From NCBI GenBank assembly GCA_036571765.1, contig BROE01000003.1, positions 6,920,336 through 6,984,335 on the forward strand: a DNA stretch of 64,000 nt. The letters run 5' to 3'. How positions within the stretch are numbered: the stretch's first letter is position 1; each line of letters opens with the position of its first letter. A program made the translations under genes and the position numbers. Origin of the DNA: Plecoglossus altivelis (taxonomy: Eukaryota > Chordata > Actinopteri > Osmeriformes > Plecoglossidae). The notes beneath the pieces are model-generated. The model was not told the DNA's origin, made no database searches, and saw nothing but the letters and a program-made list of their open reading frames with translations. Of the stretch, positions 22,528-36,060 are shown piece after piece.

Positions 22528-24765
22528 ATGTATGTCCAAGCGTCCCTTCTGCAGTTGCTGGTGTGGGGACTGATGTGCAGCTCGGTGCGCACGGCCCCGT
22601 TCACCCGTAGGATTAACGGCACAGCGGAACGGGAGTGGGAGACGCTCTACTCACGTTCATTGGCTCACAACCCGTGGGAAAAAAGAGATTTAAACCGGGA
22701 TGGTGACTATCTAATGGGTATAAAGAGACTGAGACGTCTGTACTGCAACGTTGGCATTGGATTTCATATTCAAGTGTCCCCAGATGGAAAAATAACGGGA
22801 GTGCATAACGAAAATAGATACAGTAAGTTCTATTTCATATTCATTCTTCAAGGCTATATGGAACATAGAAGAAATACAGAATCCCTGCAGAATGGATTTC
22901 TCTAGATATAAACGTTCCCCCCAAGCCGCCCCCCCACCCCCACCCCGTTAAACTGTGGTATCTTGGTTAAGGGCCTTGCCCTCCCTGCAGCGCTTCTTTA
23001 CAGTGCTCCTGTATTCAAAATAATACCATAGAATATTATTCCTCAATTTTATATTTAATATAGTTGAGTAATTTCACAGAATAATACAATATAGTATAAA
23101 TGAAATGTTTTACATCGGCAAACATTTCTCTTCCTTTATGATGAGACCGTTTGTGTTATGTTTTGGCATGAATGTCTTGACTTTGCAAGTCTTTGATTCA
23201 TATGCTTGCTTGGACAATGTTCGCGGCCCCTATTTCAAATAAAAGGGCCTCTGGCTATGTTTCAAGGTGTCAGACAGAATCAGTGTTTCTAAGAGATCTG
23301 AGGCTTCGGCATTGAATGATGTTGATAACTGTAGGCTATCATCTAAGCTGATTTAAGACAGGGTTTAGGTCATGTGCTTCACAATCATGTATAACCATCT
23401 TTTTTCTCTCTGTTATTGATCCATTCTTTTAAGTCTATTCTACATAGAATATTCAACCCTTGTATGTTGACCATAAAATACCCTTGTCCAACATGTCATT
23501 CATAGACAATATGTAAGTCTACAGCTTACTTATTAGCCAATCTATGTTGGTGAAGACTTCCAATGAATTCAGGCCACTTCTACTGCACTCTCACGTCAGT
23601 CCATGGGACAAAACAGATACCACTCACACAAACATAACACACCACTGGGATGAGACACAGAGAGTTTAATCTCCTACTGACAGTCATAGGCATAACAACA
23701 GAGCTGTGTTTACCTCGGAGAGCTCCATGTGTCAGGCGGCATTGGCACAGTGGGGAGGGTTGACAGGAGGAAGTCTGTGATACAGACTCAGTTCAGGCTC
23801 AGATCCATCATACTTTAGAGGACTGCTCTCAGTGGGACGGAAGACAGTATTTCCTCTCAGGTCAGGATGTGTCTGTTGCAGGTTGAAAATAAACCTGTCC
23901 ACCAGGTCTTATCAACTTAATCTACTCCCCCAAGCCAGCTATACACAATGGGGAAAACACCAAACAGTAAACACATCAATAACCTTTTCGGTCTCCTTCT
24001 AGGTCTTCTGGAAATATCTCCAGTGGAGAGGGGTGTGGTGACGCTGTTTGGGGTTCGTAGTGGCCTCTTCCTGGCTATGAATGGCAAAGGGAAGCTCTAT
24101 GGATCTGTAAGTATGCTGGGCAGGAGCAAATGTAGTTGCCTTGTTGTATTGGACAGTAAAAAAATATATATATTCAAGAGCCTGTAAACTGACAATTGAT
24201 AGTCTAAGACCTTGACTTGTCCTCACTTGTTTCCCAGCAAATGAGTATTAGGTTTAGAGACACCTGTGTACTCTCTGTACACCTTCATCACAGCTCTGGA
24301 CTCAGAGGTTCCTTTCTCAGAATACACACACAGTATCCTTTAACCTATACTAATACTAATAACTTCATACTTTCCACTGAAAAGTCAAGTAGACATTATG
24401 CAACACAAATTAAGGTGAGTGAATTTACAGTGTAGACCTCAACCATAGTGACATGTCAGGCAATAATGTGTAGTCACGATTGGTTCAGACCATAATATGG
24501 GATATGTACCTCAGTCAAGGTTCAGTAGGCCACAACTAACATCCTTTTGATCTCTTAACATCTCTTCATCCCCTCATCTCCTCCACAGGGCCATTTCAGT
24601 AATGAGTGCAAGTTCAAGGAGACATTCTTGGCTAACAACTACAATGCTTATGAGTCAGCGGCGCACCCAGGGATGTACATAGGCTTGAGCAAGACAGGCA
24701 AAACCAAGAAGGGTAATAGAGTGACTCCCAGCATGACAGTGACGCACTTCCTGCCAAGGATCTGA
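22528..24765 (+). CDS. fgf4: Fibroblast growth factor 4 (3 exons, 191 aa)
   Basis: The gene encodes a secreted heparin-binding ligand for FGF receptors. Exons are 22528-22822, 24003-24106 and 24589-24765; joins fall in phase (a split Ser codon, then phase 0), and exon 2 is 104 bp as in other FGF genes. The start ATG at 22528 gives a signal peptide (MYVQASLLQLLVWGLMCSS, cleavage near residue 23) and an N-glycosylation site at N30 (NGT). The FGF core begins at about residue 64 with GIKRLRRLYCNVGIGFH, continues as LLEISPVERGVVTLFGVRSG in exon 2 and NNYNAYES in exon 3, and ends THFLPRI. The lysine-rich GKTKKGNR loop is a heparin-binding feature. It could be confused with fgf6, its sister; linkage to ccnd1 and the short N-terminus favour fgf4. 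It points towards ccnd1. In vertebrates fgf4 acts in limb and fin bud, tailbud and early embryo signalling. Confidence 0.93.
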
Positions 24766-24916
24766 GCAGTGCCATCATGACGGCCGGAGCCTTACCATGC
24801 ACTTTCAACATGTTTTCTACAGTATGACGATGATGTGATATATTTAAATTATTTATTCATGATTTCTGAGATTTATTATTATTTTGCAATCTGTGAGATA
24901 GCAGGTGAGGGAAAAT

Positions 24917-24922
24917 AATAAA
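24917..24922 (+). terminator. Candidate fgf4 polyadenylation signal
   Basis: AATAAA 152 bp after the fgf4 stop codon. It is the first canonical hexamer downstream; longer 3' UTRs are possible. Confidence 0.55.
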
Positions 24923-27900
24923 GGAAAACCCTTCGTTTGGTTCTTTATATGTGTACATACAACCCCCCCCCCAAAACATGTGCATCAGATATGAGCTGCT
25001 AAAAGTGCTTGAGATAAGGGAACTTTAAATGGAGTTCCTACAGTGAAAGTGTTATATGTCTATTGCCATGTCTATTGCTTTGTTGTACATAGATCCCTTT
25101 GTTACAGATACAACCCTTTTCTGTTTGTAAAGTTTTGTTTAGAGCCCTATATGGTTCTTACTGATCTAAAAAGGATCTGAAATACATTCTGAGGGTTTTA
25201 TCTATGGTAACAAACAGGTTTGTGTACACACTGCACTGTTGGTAAGTAGTATTGTGATAGTTGGTGACTAGTTGAGCAGTTAAACACATTTGAACTCATA
25301 TTGAACTCATATTGAATTTACGGACATGCATTACCAGAGAGAACCATAGGGCTTACCTTTGAGGAGTAAGACAATTTTGTTGCAGTTAGAGTATAGAAAG
25401 ATTTCCATGTGGAAATATTTGGGCATTTTGTTTAACAGCTGTGATGATGTGCAATGACTTATAGGGAGGTCTAAAACATATACTGGCCAGTCCTAGTTCA
25501 ATTATCAGACAGTTCTTTTAAAGCTGTGCCCTGTGGTTTCTCAGTCCCAATGTGAGTATAACCTGAGCAAAATTGATCCTACCTGAATAGGTTGCATGTT
25601 TTCTACGTGTTATTACAGTATATTTTGTCAATCAGGTGTGAGTGTCCAGAAATTACATATCAGTTTACTACCTCATGATGGATAGGTTATGTTTCCCTTG
25701 AATTAGCTTTAAAGACGATGGGTTCTGTCTGTGTTGGCATATACAACAGTATCTGCTGCAGCATGTTAAAGTATCCAGCAAACAGTCCCATTAAGAATCT
25801 TACTGTTTGGCCAGGTGAACTAAACAAACCAAGATGGTGAAGAGGATAGTACTTGGTCCATCTTTATGTGTTAATGTAAAGAGAAAAAGTACTTAGATGA
25901 CTGTCAGCGTACTATAATGAGAGCTAACACAGTAGAATCATTGTTTCCATTGATTGTCAGCAAGTAACATCATTTCCACAATGTCCTCCTATTCTTTTAT
26001 TTTGTTTTTCAAAAGGTGTAATTTCTAACAAGTGATACTGTACAGTGTGTGATGTTGATCATCCTTTTATACCCACGTGACCTGACATGAAACCTGTATT
26101 TCAGAGTAAATTGATCCATACAAATGTGGGATTAATCCAACCACCACTAAAAAGGAATGCTGTTTCTTGCTGGCACAGGATTCTGTCAGCGTTTAAGGAG
26201 TTAAGATGTTGCTGGTGTAAATGTAAAGCTGAACGTGGATGTTAGACATGTGTGTCCCCCGGCAAGCCTTTCTATGTATCAAATGCATATCTGTAGTTTT
26301 ATACAGGTCCCCTATAAACATTGTTGTCTATGTGCTGTGCACATTCTCTAACATTTTAAAGAGTTTTAAAGAGAGAATAAATTATGCCGTGCAACAATCT
26401 AATTATAGTCTAAATGTCTTACGATGAAATTAAGAGTACCCTACAGTAAAGTGGAGCAGAGCAGACGGCCTCTATAACAGACCAGGAGTATGATCTTAAG
26501 TAGATACACAATTCCAAAGACCTCAGACAGTCACATCACACAGCACAGTCCCACAGTAGAATTCTTCAGCCTGAGACAGCTGTCTCTTCAGGTAGGTACA
26601 ATCCTAAGTGAGCTGTGTAATACCAATTCCCAACTCTTTCAGAAGTCATCTTTCTCTCAGACACACAGAAGACAAAAACAAATACATTTTTTTCACACAT
26701 TGGTCTTATTCCAGATAGACTGCACAAAAAACAATAAGTCTCAAGTCTGCTGCTGGAGACCTTCAGTTAGATGAACAAACATACACTGTCCAATCATGAT
26801 CCTCCATAACCAGGAAGTGTTCAGGAATGTCTTCCTGTTTGTTGGGTGACGACTAGGAATAGGGAACAGACTCTAAGATTGCTTGTACTCTAAAATGCTG
26901 GCACCTGTCATAATAAGATGCTATTGAACAACTCTTTAAATATATAAGCATAGAAAAACAAGAAGCTAAATGTTACAAGATTGGATAAAAGATAAAGATA
27001 TATGGATGGATGTACAGTACTTCCCTATATTTTAAATGATTTTCAAACCTGATTGAAGAGCTGACTACCTGACAGGAATCATGAACCAGTAGTGGGTTTT
27101 GTTAGTAGATTATTCCCAAAAGCATGTTGACTAATGAACCGGAAAATCACTACATACACAAAACCAATTCATTACATCCAGCAATGTCATCCAGACCTAA
27201 GTCTAAATCCACAATGTTTTGGGTCATGAGATCACTTTGACTAATTTGTATACTTAGCCTAATATAGTATTGAGTGAGGATGAACATGGCAAAATATGTG
27301 TCTTCACACCTCTGTAAAGTGATAATAGGTAAGGAGAGATCCCATCAGCACATTAACAATGCAAATATGGATAAACAATGATGCTTTGTTTTTCTCTGCC
27401 AGGCTGAGACAGTGTGCAAGACAAAGTACCAGTTAAGAAGAGGGTGTGATGTCACCAAGGAGACCAAAGAAAAGGGTAAAGGGCCATAAAAGGTCCATAC
27501 TCTAAGCACATGCACATACTCTATGCACATGCACATCGGTAAGTATTCGTACAGTTTGTATAGTTTGTATATTGAAGGCAAAATTTGGAGTGTATTGATT
27601 CCAGGCCCCATGAGTGTCCCCTGTTAGGGTGAGGGTTCAGGGCGGAAGGTGGGGGATTGGGGGCAATTCCCAATGCAAATAGAACTTCAAAAGAGAATTG
27701 CTCATGGCCAGACATGAAAGAGGGATTTGTTTAAGAGAAATGGCATGATATTCTGTACATGGCTGCTAGATGCCACAAGCTCCACTTTGTTTCTCTGTTA
27801 TCACCTCTACACATGGAATGGCCTTTCTCCAGGGATTCATCCAGTCTGACATCATGAGTCATTTAAAGTCCCGCTTACCTGCATCCCTCTCCTGACAAAC

Positions 27901-27997
27901 AGAACAGATACTCTCATAAAAGTATATTTTTCATTGAGAGTGGAAATGTGTATGCATGTGTGTTTCTGCGTGTGAGAGAAATTTTGTGTTATACAGT

Positions 27998-28018
27998 GTA
28001 TGTGTGTGTGTGTGTGAG
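27998..28018. repeat. (TG)n microsatellite
   Basis: Short TG run within a wider TG/CTG-rich patch at 27947-28040. Confidence 0.85.
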
Positions 28019-28807
28019 TGTCTGCGTGTCTGCATGTTATTGCTATTCTAACTGTTCTCTCTGGAAGCTGAAGATGTCTCTTTTGGGGATGAACTCTGTT
28101 TTGTGCTTTGCTCTATTAAGGTTAGGACATGGAAGAAATCAATTTTCTTGTACATAGATTTCTAACTTGTCTCGAGGGCTACTCGGTAGTGATAGGGTAG
28201 CGGTACCATGATTCTGGCCCAGGTCCAGCCCGTAGCAGGTCCAGACCTGCACCTGGGCCCTAGCAGAGTAAAGGGATGTATTTAGACTGCATGTTTGTGT
28301 CCCTCTGCTTCTTTGTAGAGCCAGCTGTGTATGTCTGCGTGTGTATATGTACATGTGTGTCCATGTGGATGTGTTTGGAACAGTTATGCGTGCCCGCAGA
28401 TGTTTGGCCAAAAAGATAAGCACTTCAAACAGACACTTCTCTCCCTCTCTCCTCCTCTCCCTTATCCTCTCCATCTCCCTTACCCTTTATCACACTCTAC
28501 TGTACCCCTCCTTTTTTCTTTCTCTCCCACTCTCCCCGTTTTTATGTGTTCTCACCCTGTCTCCTTGTTTTCCCTTACCATCTCTCCTCTTTACCTCACT
28601 CCTCTTGTTCCTTACTTTCTTCTCACTTAATACCTCTCTGCTCTACTCCTCCACCCCTTCACACCCACACTCTACCACTACTACCCTCTCAGGCCCATCC
28701 TATCAGATGTTGCCTTCTGCCCTGTAATCAGCAGACAGGGACAGGTTTTGGCCCAGGTAGAGGCTTGGAGTAGTAAACAAGCTTGAGATTCCCAGTTCCT
28801 TTCCCTC

Positions 28808-28834
28808 TGGCCTGGCCTGGCCTGGCCTGGCCCA
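28808..28834. repeat. (GGCCT)n pentanucleotide repeat
   Basis: About five tandem GGCCT units. Confidence 0.9.
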
Positions 28835-30750
28835 GACCTCCATACTTGTAGTGATTGTTCTTTAAACCGCTTCTTTCTCATTCTATGGTATCTATGGAGA
28901 GATAGCTCTTGGCCAGGTTAGTTCAAGGTGTTTGGCTGACACAAGCATAGAGGAGGCCAGACCTGACCTGGTCTGGTCTAGGCGGAGATAGGCTAGGCAT
29001 TTTTGCTTTTTCACATCCCTTCCTGCCAATAGAGGGATTTTTGGAATGTGATTGTCATACCTTCGGAGGCAGTGAGTTGCTGGATGGTGGGGGGAGTAAG
29101 CGGGGTGGCAGTGAAAATAGATCTCCTGTTCTCAAAGGTCAGTGAGACTTTGCTGCATTCCTGCCACATATTCCCCAGTGCCAGCTGAAGGCTTTATTCT
29201 TCTAGCCTGACTGTAGATATCACACAGGCTGGGGTTGGAGATGAAGCAGAAGGACTAGGTATAGGACTGGGCCTTGGACAGGGACAGGGGCAGGGGGTGG
29301 TGCTGAGGTGAAGGCTGGGGCAGAGGGTGGGGCAGGACTGGCTTCAACTGAGGGTGAGGGTAGGACTGGAGCTGGCTGGGTACAACAATGTTTGTATAAA
29401 ACACAATTTCTCTGTCTAGTCTCTTGTTCGTCCTTTGTTTTCTCTCTTATGGCTTTCAGGAGATTAGAACATCATGTCTTACTCGTTAGATGTGCATGGT
29501 CCTCCCAGGGCCCAGGCTGCAGAGTTGCATCATTTCTGATCTGCAACCGAACCATCTGAATCAGCCTGCTTTCATTAAAATCCTTCTTGATCAAACAGGC
29601 TTCCCTGCACCCTTTGCAGGTATCAGATCCACCTCAAACAAAAGGGTTCAGCAGGGAGCAGCAAACTCAGCTATCTCCCCAGGGATGACGGAAACTTAAT
29701 TGATATCCTAGTCACCCCACCTCCAATGACATATTTCTTTGGACTGACAATGGAGAGATGCATTGAGCTTGTACTTGTCACTGTGCTATGCAGATATTGT
29801 TTCCAATAATTTGAACTTTATATCAGATATACTCACCTCAACCACAATACTCACCACAGTTACTGATATACATATAGGTTCTATAATGAAGTTTAACATA
29901 TGTTAGCCTTTTCATACTGATAGAAGGAGTGGTAATCCTGAATTAGCATCCTGTTTAACATGGAATATACAGTAACATATTACAATGTGTCCTGGTAGTA
30001 GATTTGCCTATATTGAGTTACACAGAGTCCTCTGATGCCATACACACAGTTACTGTTGTGTGCAGTCACATCTAGCATACATAGACTTACATGAAGGAGA
30101 TTCCCATCTTCTCTCACAACTCCTTCAGACACTTTCAGGGGGAGTAAAAAATAAACAAAGGCTTCCTTGGTGGGGCAGGGCACCTTAGTGTTATAGTTTA
30201 CTCCTGGTGACCAGTCCAATCACCTACAGACTTGAGTCATCCTGTCAGCCTGTCCTTTCCAAGGAGAACAAATTCTGAAGATCAGACACAGCACTGACCC
30301 AGAAACTTTGCACCTCCTGGTGCGACAGTACATCTATCTGCGCCTTTGTCATTAGCCTTAGTTTGCTTAGCTGCCCTCAGTGCCAATGAGAGAGAATTGC
30401 TCTGAATGCAAAAACACACTGACTAACACACAGGACTAGATGCAAGACACCTGACACAGTGTATTAAAGGCCAGCAACCTGTTGTCAAACTTTATCATTG
30501 AGAGTTCAGATGTCATTGACCTCCCTCTGTAATTTGCAGACATGTCAAGTAATATTTGACTCTTGTGTGTTGGAGAGGTACTGCAACACAGTAGCACACT
30601 AGTTGTATATAAAAGGTGCCAATATTAAACTTCTAAAATGAAGCTACATCCCTAGATCAATTGTTATGAATCTATGCTGCTAAAGGACTCTCAGATGTTG
30701 ATAAACTGCACTGTGTAGCAAATGTGAGCAAGGACAGACAATGATACCAT

Positions 30751-31650
30751 TTTAAATAGGGCTTTATTGGCCACTGTTTAGTAAATAACAGTTAGGGAAA
30801 AGGGAGGGCTGAAAAGGACTAAAGAAAAGACATCAAAATAAAGTTCCCACCCCTAACCTACTGTCTTCCAAACAGTAAACCAAAACTCACACACGAATAA
30901 GATGTCCTAACTAAATATACACAAGTGGTCCACCTTTGTCTAGCCAGTGTATACCCGAGGGATGCACTACTCTTCAATACCTGTGGACAAAAAGAAACAA
31001 AACTTGTTACTGATGATGATTAACAAATACACCTAACACAGGTAGCATAGGCCTACTAGGATACAAAAACAATCCACATTTCTCTTGTACACAAGACGCA
31101 CGGCATACGTCCACTGGACAGGGTGTTCTTACAGAGAGGAATTATAAACACAATTGTGGTCCTTACCCATACACAACACACCCCTCATCACTGCACCACC
31201 AGAGACAGAGCCATTTCCCAATCTTGTCCACAAACACAGAATAGTGGCTGTTTGTCCTTAACTTTGTCAAAATGGAAACAAATCAAATGGCCACTGAGCG
31301 ACCATCCAGGACTTGTTCTTACACAGGTTGATAAAAGAAAAGGAATGTCCATATCCAAAATGCACTTTTTTGGTTTTGGTTTATTCACCAAATTGCAGGA
31401 AACTTACATGTTAGTGCCACAGCCTGCAGCCTCTCTGTTGTCTGGTAAAAAAAAAACATGTGCCCTCAGTCCCTGCAGACCCATCCCACCTGATCTATTT
31501 ATACAAAGAGGGTGGGCTACCTGGCAGCTCAATACAAATAAAATAAAATAAACAAAGTGTAGGCATACTAATAAAAAATTTAAAAAACATAAAAAGTAAA
31601 TAACCAAATTACCATTAACAATCCTAGAGTCTGCTTGTTCTCATGTTTGA
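30751..31650. other. Repeat-like stretch without gene
   Basis: Includes 'gggctttattggccactg' and 'acaaatacacctaacacagg' phrases that look like dispersed fish repeats, but no coding family is recognised. AT-rich tail at 31530-31610. Confidence 0.35.
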
Positions 31651-31654
31651 GCAC

Positions 31655-32340
31655 TGACCGATGACTGCACGGCCTTCTACCTCGCTATTATCGGTGCAGA
31701 AGGATCTCCCTGAGATCATCCTTCATGCCACAATGTGGGAGCTCCATAGCACCTTGGGTTCTGGGGACTGCCACGAAGAAGTTGATGAAAACTTTTCCTC
31801 CATGCCGAAACTTCAGAACTGTACAGTTTGTGGGATGCAAGCACTACTTCCATTTATGTGGACAGAAGAGTATGCCATACAGACAGCCAAAGATAAAGGT
31901 GTCAACTTGAACACACCACTGCATCCCAAGAGCTCTTTCCAGAGGAAGCTGGTCCCTGTCCAAATCCATCTCCTGCAAATCCAAAGCTCTGATGTTACTC
32001 GTAATTGATGCATATACCACCTGACTGTTAGTGACCCACTTTTGGAGATTGAATCCTCCCCTTTTACAAAGTGATGTCAATCCATGTATCAGCTGTACAA
32101 CCCCATCCTCTGATGTGGTGGATTTAAGGCAGTCATCCACATAGACATGAGTTTTGACTGTACTGATGATATCAGGTGACTATTCAAGTGCATTATCCTC
32201 TGTAATTCTTCTCAGTGCATAGTTTGAGCAACTTGATGACAATACAGCTCCAAACAAGTGCACACGCATCTTGCATTCCTCTGGTTCCTTTTCAGTGTCT
32301 CCATTGTTTGGTGAAATAGGTTCTTCTGATCTAAAAAGGT
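31655..32340 (-). mobile_element. BEL/Pao pol fragment A (reverse transcriptase)
   Basis: The minus strand from 32340 carries BEL/Pao RT motifs: ECKMRVHLFGAVLSSSC, then after an in-frame stop the catalytic block YVDDCLKSTTSE, then LCKRGGFNLQKWVTNS and PLERALGMQWC near 31925. The sequence from about 31905 down to 31655 is shared with 36840-37100 and has no clear coding assignment. Compared with fragment B, about 380 bp is absent between these parts. Only a piece of pol remains, with no LTR, gag or integrase recognised. Confidence 0.8.
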
Positions 32341-32377
32341 AAGTTGATGCAGTAATATAGGAGGCAGATAGGATGCA

Positions 32378-33240
32378 ATATGTCAAGATGGGAACGCAAG
32401 TCTCTGTCTCCCGGTCAATCAGCACCGGAGCTCCTCAGGGCTGCGTCCTTTCCCCTCTACTTTTCGCCCTGTACACCAACAGCTGCACTTCGAGTCACCC
32501 ATCTGTCAAGCTCTTGAAGTTTTCAGATGACACCACCCTGATCGGGCTCATCTCTGGTGGGAAGGAGTCTGACTACAGGAAGGAAGCTGACAACCTTGTG
32601 ACCTGGTGTAGCCAGAACAAACTCAAGCTTAATGCTCTGAAGACTGTGGAGGTGGATGTGGACTTCGGAAAGGACCCAACCCCACTCTCCCCCATCACCC
32701 TGTGTGACTACCACTGTTGAGTTCCTCCACTTTCTTGGGACCACACTCTCTCAGGACCTCAAGTGGGAGCCTCACCTCACTGGTTAAGAAAGCCCAGCAG
32801 AGGATGTACCTCCTGTGGTAGCTGAGGAAATTCAACCTGCCGAAGACAATAATGGCGCAATGCTATACGGCCATTATTGAGTCTATTCTCACCTCCTCCA
32901 TCACTGTCTGGTGCGCTGCTGCCACTGCCAAGTACAGGAGCATACTACAGCGCATCATATGTGCCGCCGAAAAGGTGATAGGCTGCAAACTGCCATCCCT
33001 AGGGGACCTGCACACCTCGAGGTCCTTGAGGCGAGTGAAGAAGATAGTTGCCGACTCCTCCCACCCTGGACAATATTTGCTTCAGCTGCTCCCCTCTGGC
33101 AGGAGGCTGCGGTCCATCAGGACCAAAACCACAGAACCAGCTTCTACCCCTATGCTATTACCCTCTTCAACAGGGCCAAGGACTCAGTATGACATGATAG
33201 TGGCTTATGCATGGGCTGGTTGGGAACAGAAATACAAATA
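32378..33240 (+). mobile_element. L2-like LINE, copy 2 (fragment)
   Basis: The plus strand reads KMGTQVSVSRSISTGAPQGC, LLKFSDDTTLIGLISGG and, after frame changes, AQCYTAIIESILTSSITVWC and LLPSGRRLRSIRTKT. It parallels the minus-strand copy at 8226-9576 residue for residue. The catalytic FADD of copy 1 reads FSDD here, so an Ala-to-Ser change adds to the frame damage. The 5' half of the RT and the endonuclease are missing. Confidence 0.85.
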
Positions 33241-33459
33241 ACTGTCGTGCTTCCTCCAGGGGGGTGGTATGACAGTTTGCGCTCTATCCTCTGGTTATAC
33301 CATTTCCCCCTTCTACTGTACATTAGTTAATGTTTTAGTTCACTAAGATATTGTCTAGTGACTAGACATATCTTAACAGACTAGACTCTTATCTGCCTGT
33401 TAACTAACTAGTCTGTTCGTTCGTTACTCATAACTGTTCGTTAATATTCACAAGTTTTC

Positions 33460-33990
33460 TCTCTCTCCCCCGGAGGTGAGTTCTGTCCTGGATGCTGCCC
33501 TGGTGATGACTCCACCCCAGGTGCCCCGCCTCATCTCGTAACCTGATCTGTGGACTCGGGTGCTCCTCAACTGTCAGGGAGTAGTTCCTTCTCTGTAGTT
33601 CTTTATCAACAGTCCATCTGCACATGATTTTAGCAGGTGGACAAATGGGCAAGCGCCAGTCCTGAACCATCTACAGCCTGTCCATTCTTGGGGGTAGGAT
33701 CTCTCCTTCATTGTGGTTCTCCCCGAGGTTTCTACTTTTTCCCACATGGTTTTTGTAGTTTTTCCTCGAGGAGAAGGAGGGTCTAAGGACAGGGGATGTT
33801 CTGGGATGGTTGTCCATTTGCTGAAGTCATTTGGACATTGTGTATTGTTTACCTTGCTTTACTGTTTATATATATACGTTCTATGTTTGCACTTCCCTGC
33901 ACTTTGCACTTTGGAAAAAATAACAGCACCGATCTGTTTTGTACTGACATCTAAACATTTAATTCGACCGCTGGAACTTTTACAAAAGTT
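33460..33990 (+). repeat. Dispersed fish repeat of unsure family
   Basis: Contains a phrase common in fish repeats, 'ccccgaggtttctacttttt' followed by 'gtttttcctcgaggagaagg' and 'gggtctaaggacagggg'. It follows the L2-like LINE and could be a non-autonomous element; ends and family are not resolved. Confidence 0.45.
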
Positions 33991-34029
33991 TTTCTGAAAT
34001 AAGTGACGATGCCATGTAATTGAACCAAA

Positions 34030-36055
34030 TAAATGGAAACCATAACAAATTAGTCACTTGTGTAAGAGATACACGATGTGAAGGTGCATGCGCATTGTTG
34101 TGCCAATCAAAAAATACTATGCCAAAGTGTAAAGTAAATTTGAGGAAAAGGCCATCAACAAGTAAAATACAACAGTCTCAAGATAAAGCTGCCATGAAGC
34201 AAAGACATCAGGAGGATATTGAATTCCAACAAAATTGTATTATGTTGCAACAGAAATTGGATGCCACAAATGGTCAATACAAAAAAGCACTATTGCTGTC
34301 CAGCCAAGATCACTACAGGACAGATGCAAACATTCAAACTCTAGTTAAAGAATACAGTAAAAGTATATACAGATGTGATGCAGACTTCTAAAGTAAAGTA
34401 AGAGAATTTAGCAGGCAGAAATACAATTACGATGTAGACTTCCAAAGCAATGTAAAAAAAACAAAGCATGCAAACTTATGTTGATAAGAAAAATCAGACA
34501 TATTCCATGGATTTTGTCATGCAATCCTTTAGAAACATGTTGAAACAGACCCTCAATGTTTCCAAATGTTCAATCTACTTTTCTGTTTTCTTTTCTTCTT
34601 TTCTTTTTCTTACATAATATAAAAACTCTGATGAAAAGTGGCTTTAAAGAACTTCCCAGCTAGTGTTGGTGAGTGGTGATGAGATGTGCAAGCATGACCA
34701 CTACACAACCAGTCCAACGGTAGTGTCTTTGGCTAAACGATGTATTGCAGGCATATATTTACAGACTTGCAATAAACAATGTTATGATATCTGTGCTGTA
34801 CATTCAGTTGTGGATATGTCACACATGTCACCATTAAATATGTGCTGGTAGAATGCCTCAAGAAAGTGTGGCAAATTATTTGCATTAGGGAGCCATTCCT
34901 TTTCTGCTACAGTGCTTAAAATCACTCGAGCAACACTTAGTAGCATAATATAATCCTTTTCTGAAACTGCGGGCATTACCAACGCGGGGATAAAACGGTT
35001 GCCCATGAACCTGTTGTGTGTGTTACATCTAATATAAATCAAGTGAAAAACATAAACAAAAGGATGAACACGCTTTAATGCTACAAATCAAACGAAAACA
35101 CAAATTAACATACAAAGGTCATAATGAATGTAAACATGTCCATACAAACCATGTACACAATACATTGGAATACTTCAAATTTAACAATAAATGGATTAAC
35201 CAGATGGACGAAATTGACAATGTGGATGTCTGTGATCATCAACAAAATGTAATCAGTAACTCACTCCAAAATTCTGAAAATCCAGATCATACACATACGG
35301 AAATTGGCAAAGATAATAACACAACATCTCAAATTGACGCAACTGTTGGAATTGTAAAAATAAAAACTGTGAAATATGTGCCAATACAAATGAATAGTGA
35401 ACCAATACGTTCAACAAGCATTGCTGGAAAAAAAAACGGATTCAGAAAGTGAAGATGAGTTGATGTACACTGAACAAACACATGGCGTTTTCTAGACACG
35501 TTTACAAGCAGTAGATATTGCTCAAAACGTTTTCGATCAATATTTTGATTATGTGTTATCAGTTGCCCTTGCTAAGAATATTCATCCTATTAAACTGTTA
35601 GAAGATGTTACTAATGAATGACAATGTTTTCCAATGTAGTACCACACAGGAGGTCCTACTTTTTATGAGCCTCGCAAAGAAAAGACAATCCTGGCAAGAT
35701 ATTTAAATACAAGTCTACTAAATGCTGACAAAAAATTTGATAAAAACACAGACTTGATATTCTATGCCCAGTGCATATCAGAGGTGCAAAAAGTTCTGTT
35801 GAATGTTTCAATTGCAATTGGCAAAGGTTCAGGCACTGAATAACCATATGAGTAGCCCAATTTGTTAACTGATGCAGAATCTTTAAAATGATTGCAAAAA
35901 AATTATGAAGGTTACAAGTTCCTAAGACCGATACTTGGAACACCCCCCTTTTTGGCAATCTGCACAAAAAGATCTGTTTGCTATGATACACCAACAAGGA
36001 ATCCCCACTTGGTTTTGTTCATTTTCCTCAGCTGACGAGAAATGATGACAACACT
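34030..36055 (+). mobile_element. Helitron remnant (N-terminal Rep-like region, broken)
   Basis: Plus-strand frames resemble the N-terminal part of animal Helitron proteins. At 34119-34480 is a basic region with repeated short motifs (KQRHQEDIEFQQ, KYNYDVDFQSNVKK). At 35650-35850 come pieces such as ARYLNTSLLNADKKF and YAQCISEVQKVLLNVSIAIG. At 35905-36035, across a frameshift, are KFLRPILGTPPF and SAQKDLFAMIHQQGIPTWFC, which is the conserved start of the Helitron-like N domain (usually FLRP-GTPPYW followed by DLFAM-R-G-PTWF). The catalytic HUH and helicase parts are absent. Many stops and shifts are present. By family knowledge, Helitrons transpose by rolling-circle replication. Confidence 0.7.
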
Positions 36056-36060
36056 TGAAG

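Larger units (their letters stand above)
24923..30750. other. Gene-free interval between fgf4 and the repeat cluster
   Basis: Almost 6 kb without a recognisable exon on either strand. Open frames at 28139-28881 are pyrimidine-rich simple sequence (TCTCCC runs). Fgf19 would be expected in this general interval by synteny with mammals, but none of its hallmark residues was recognised in the open frames. Regulatory elements may be present; they cannot be called by eye. Confidence 0.45.

Noticed and set aside
28139..28881. Overlapping open frames on both strands
   Set aside because: Pyrimidine-rich simple sequence; no splice structure or family match.
31123..31551. 142-aa plus-strand frame
   Set aside because: Low-information composition, no family match, lies in repeat-like sequence.
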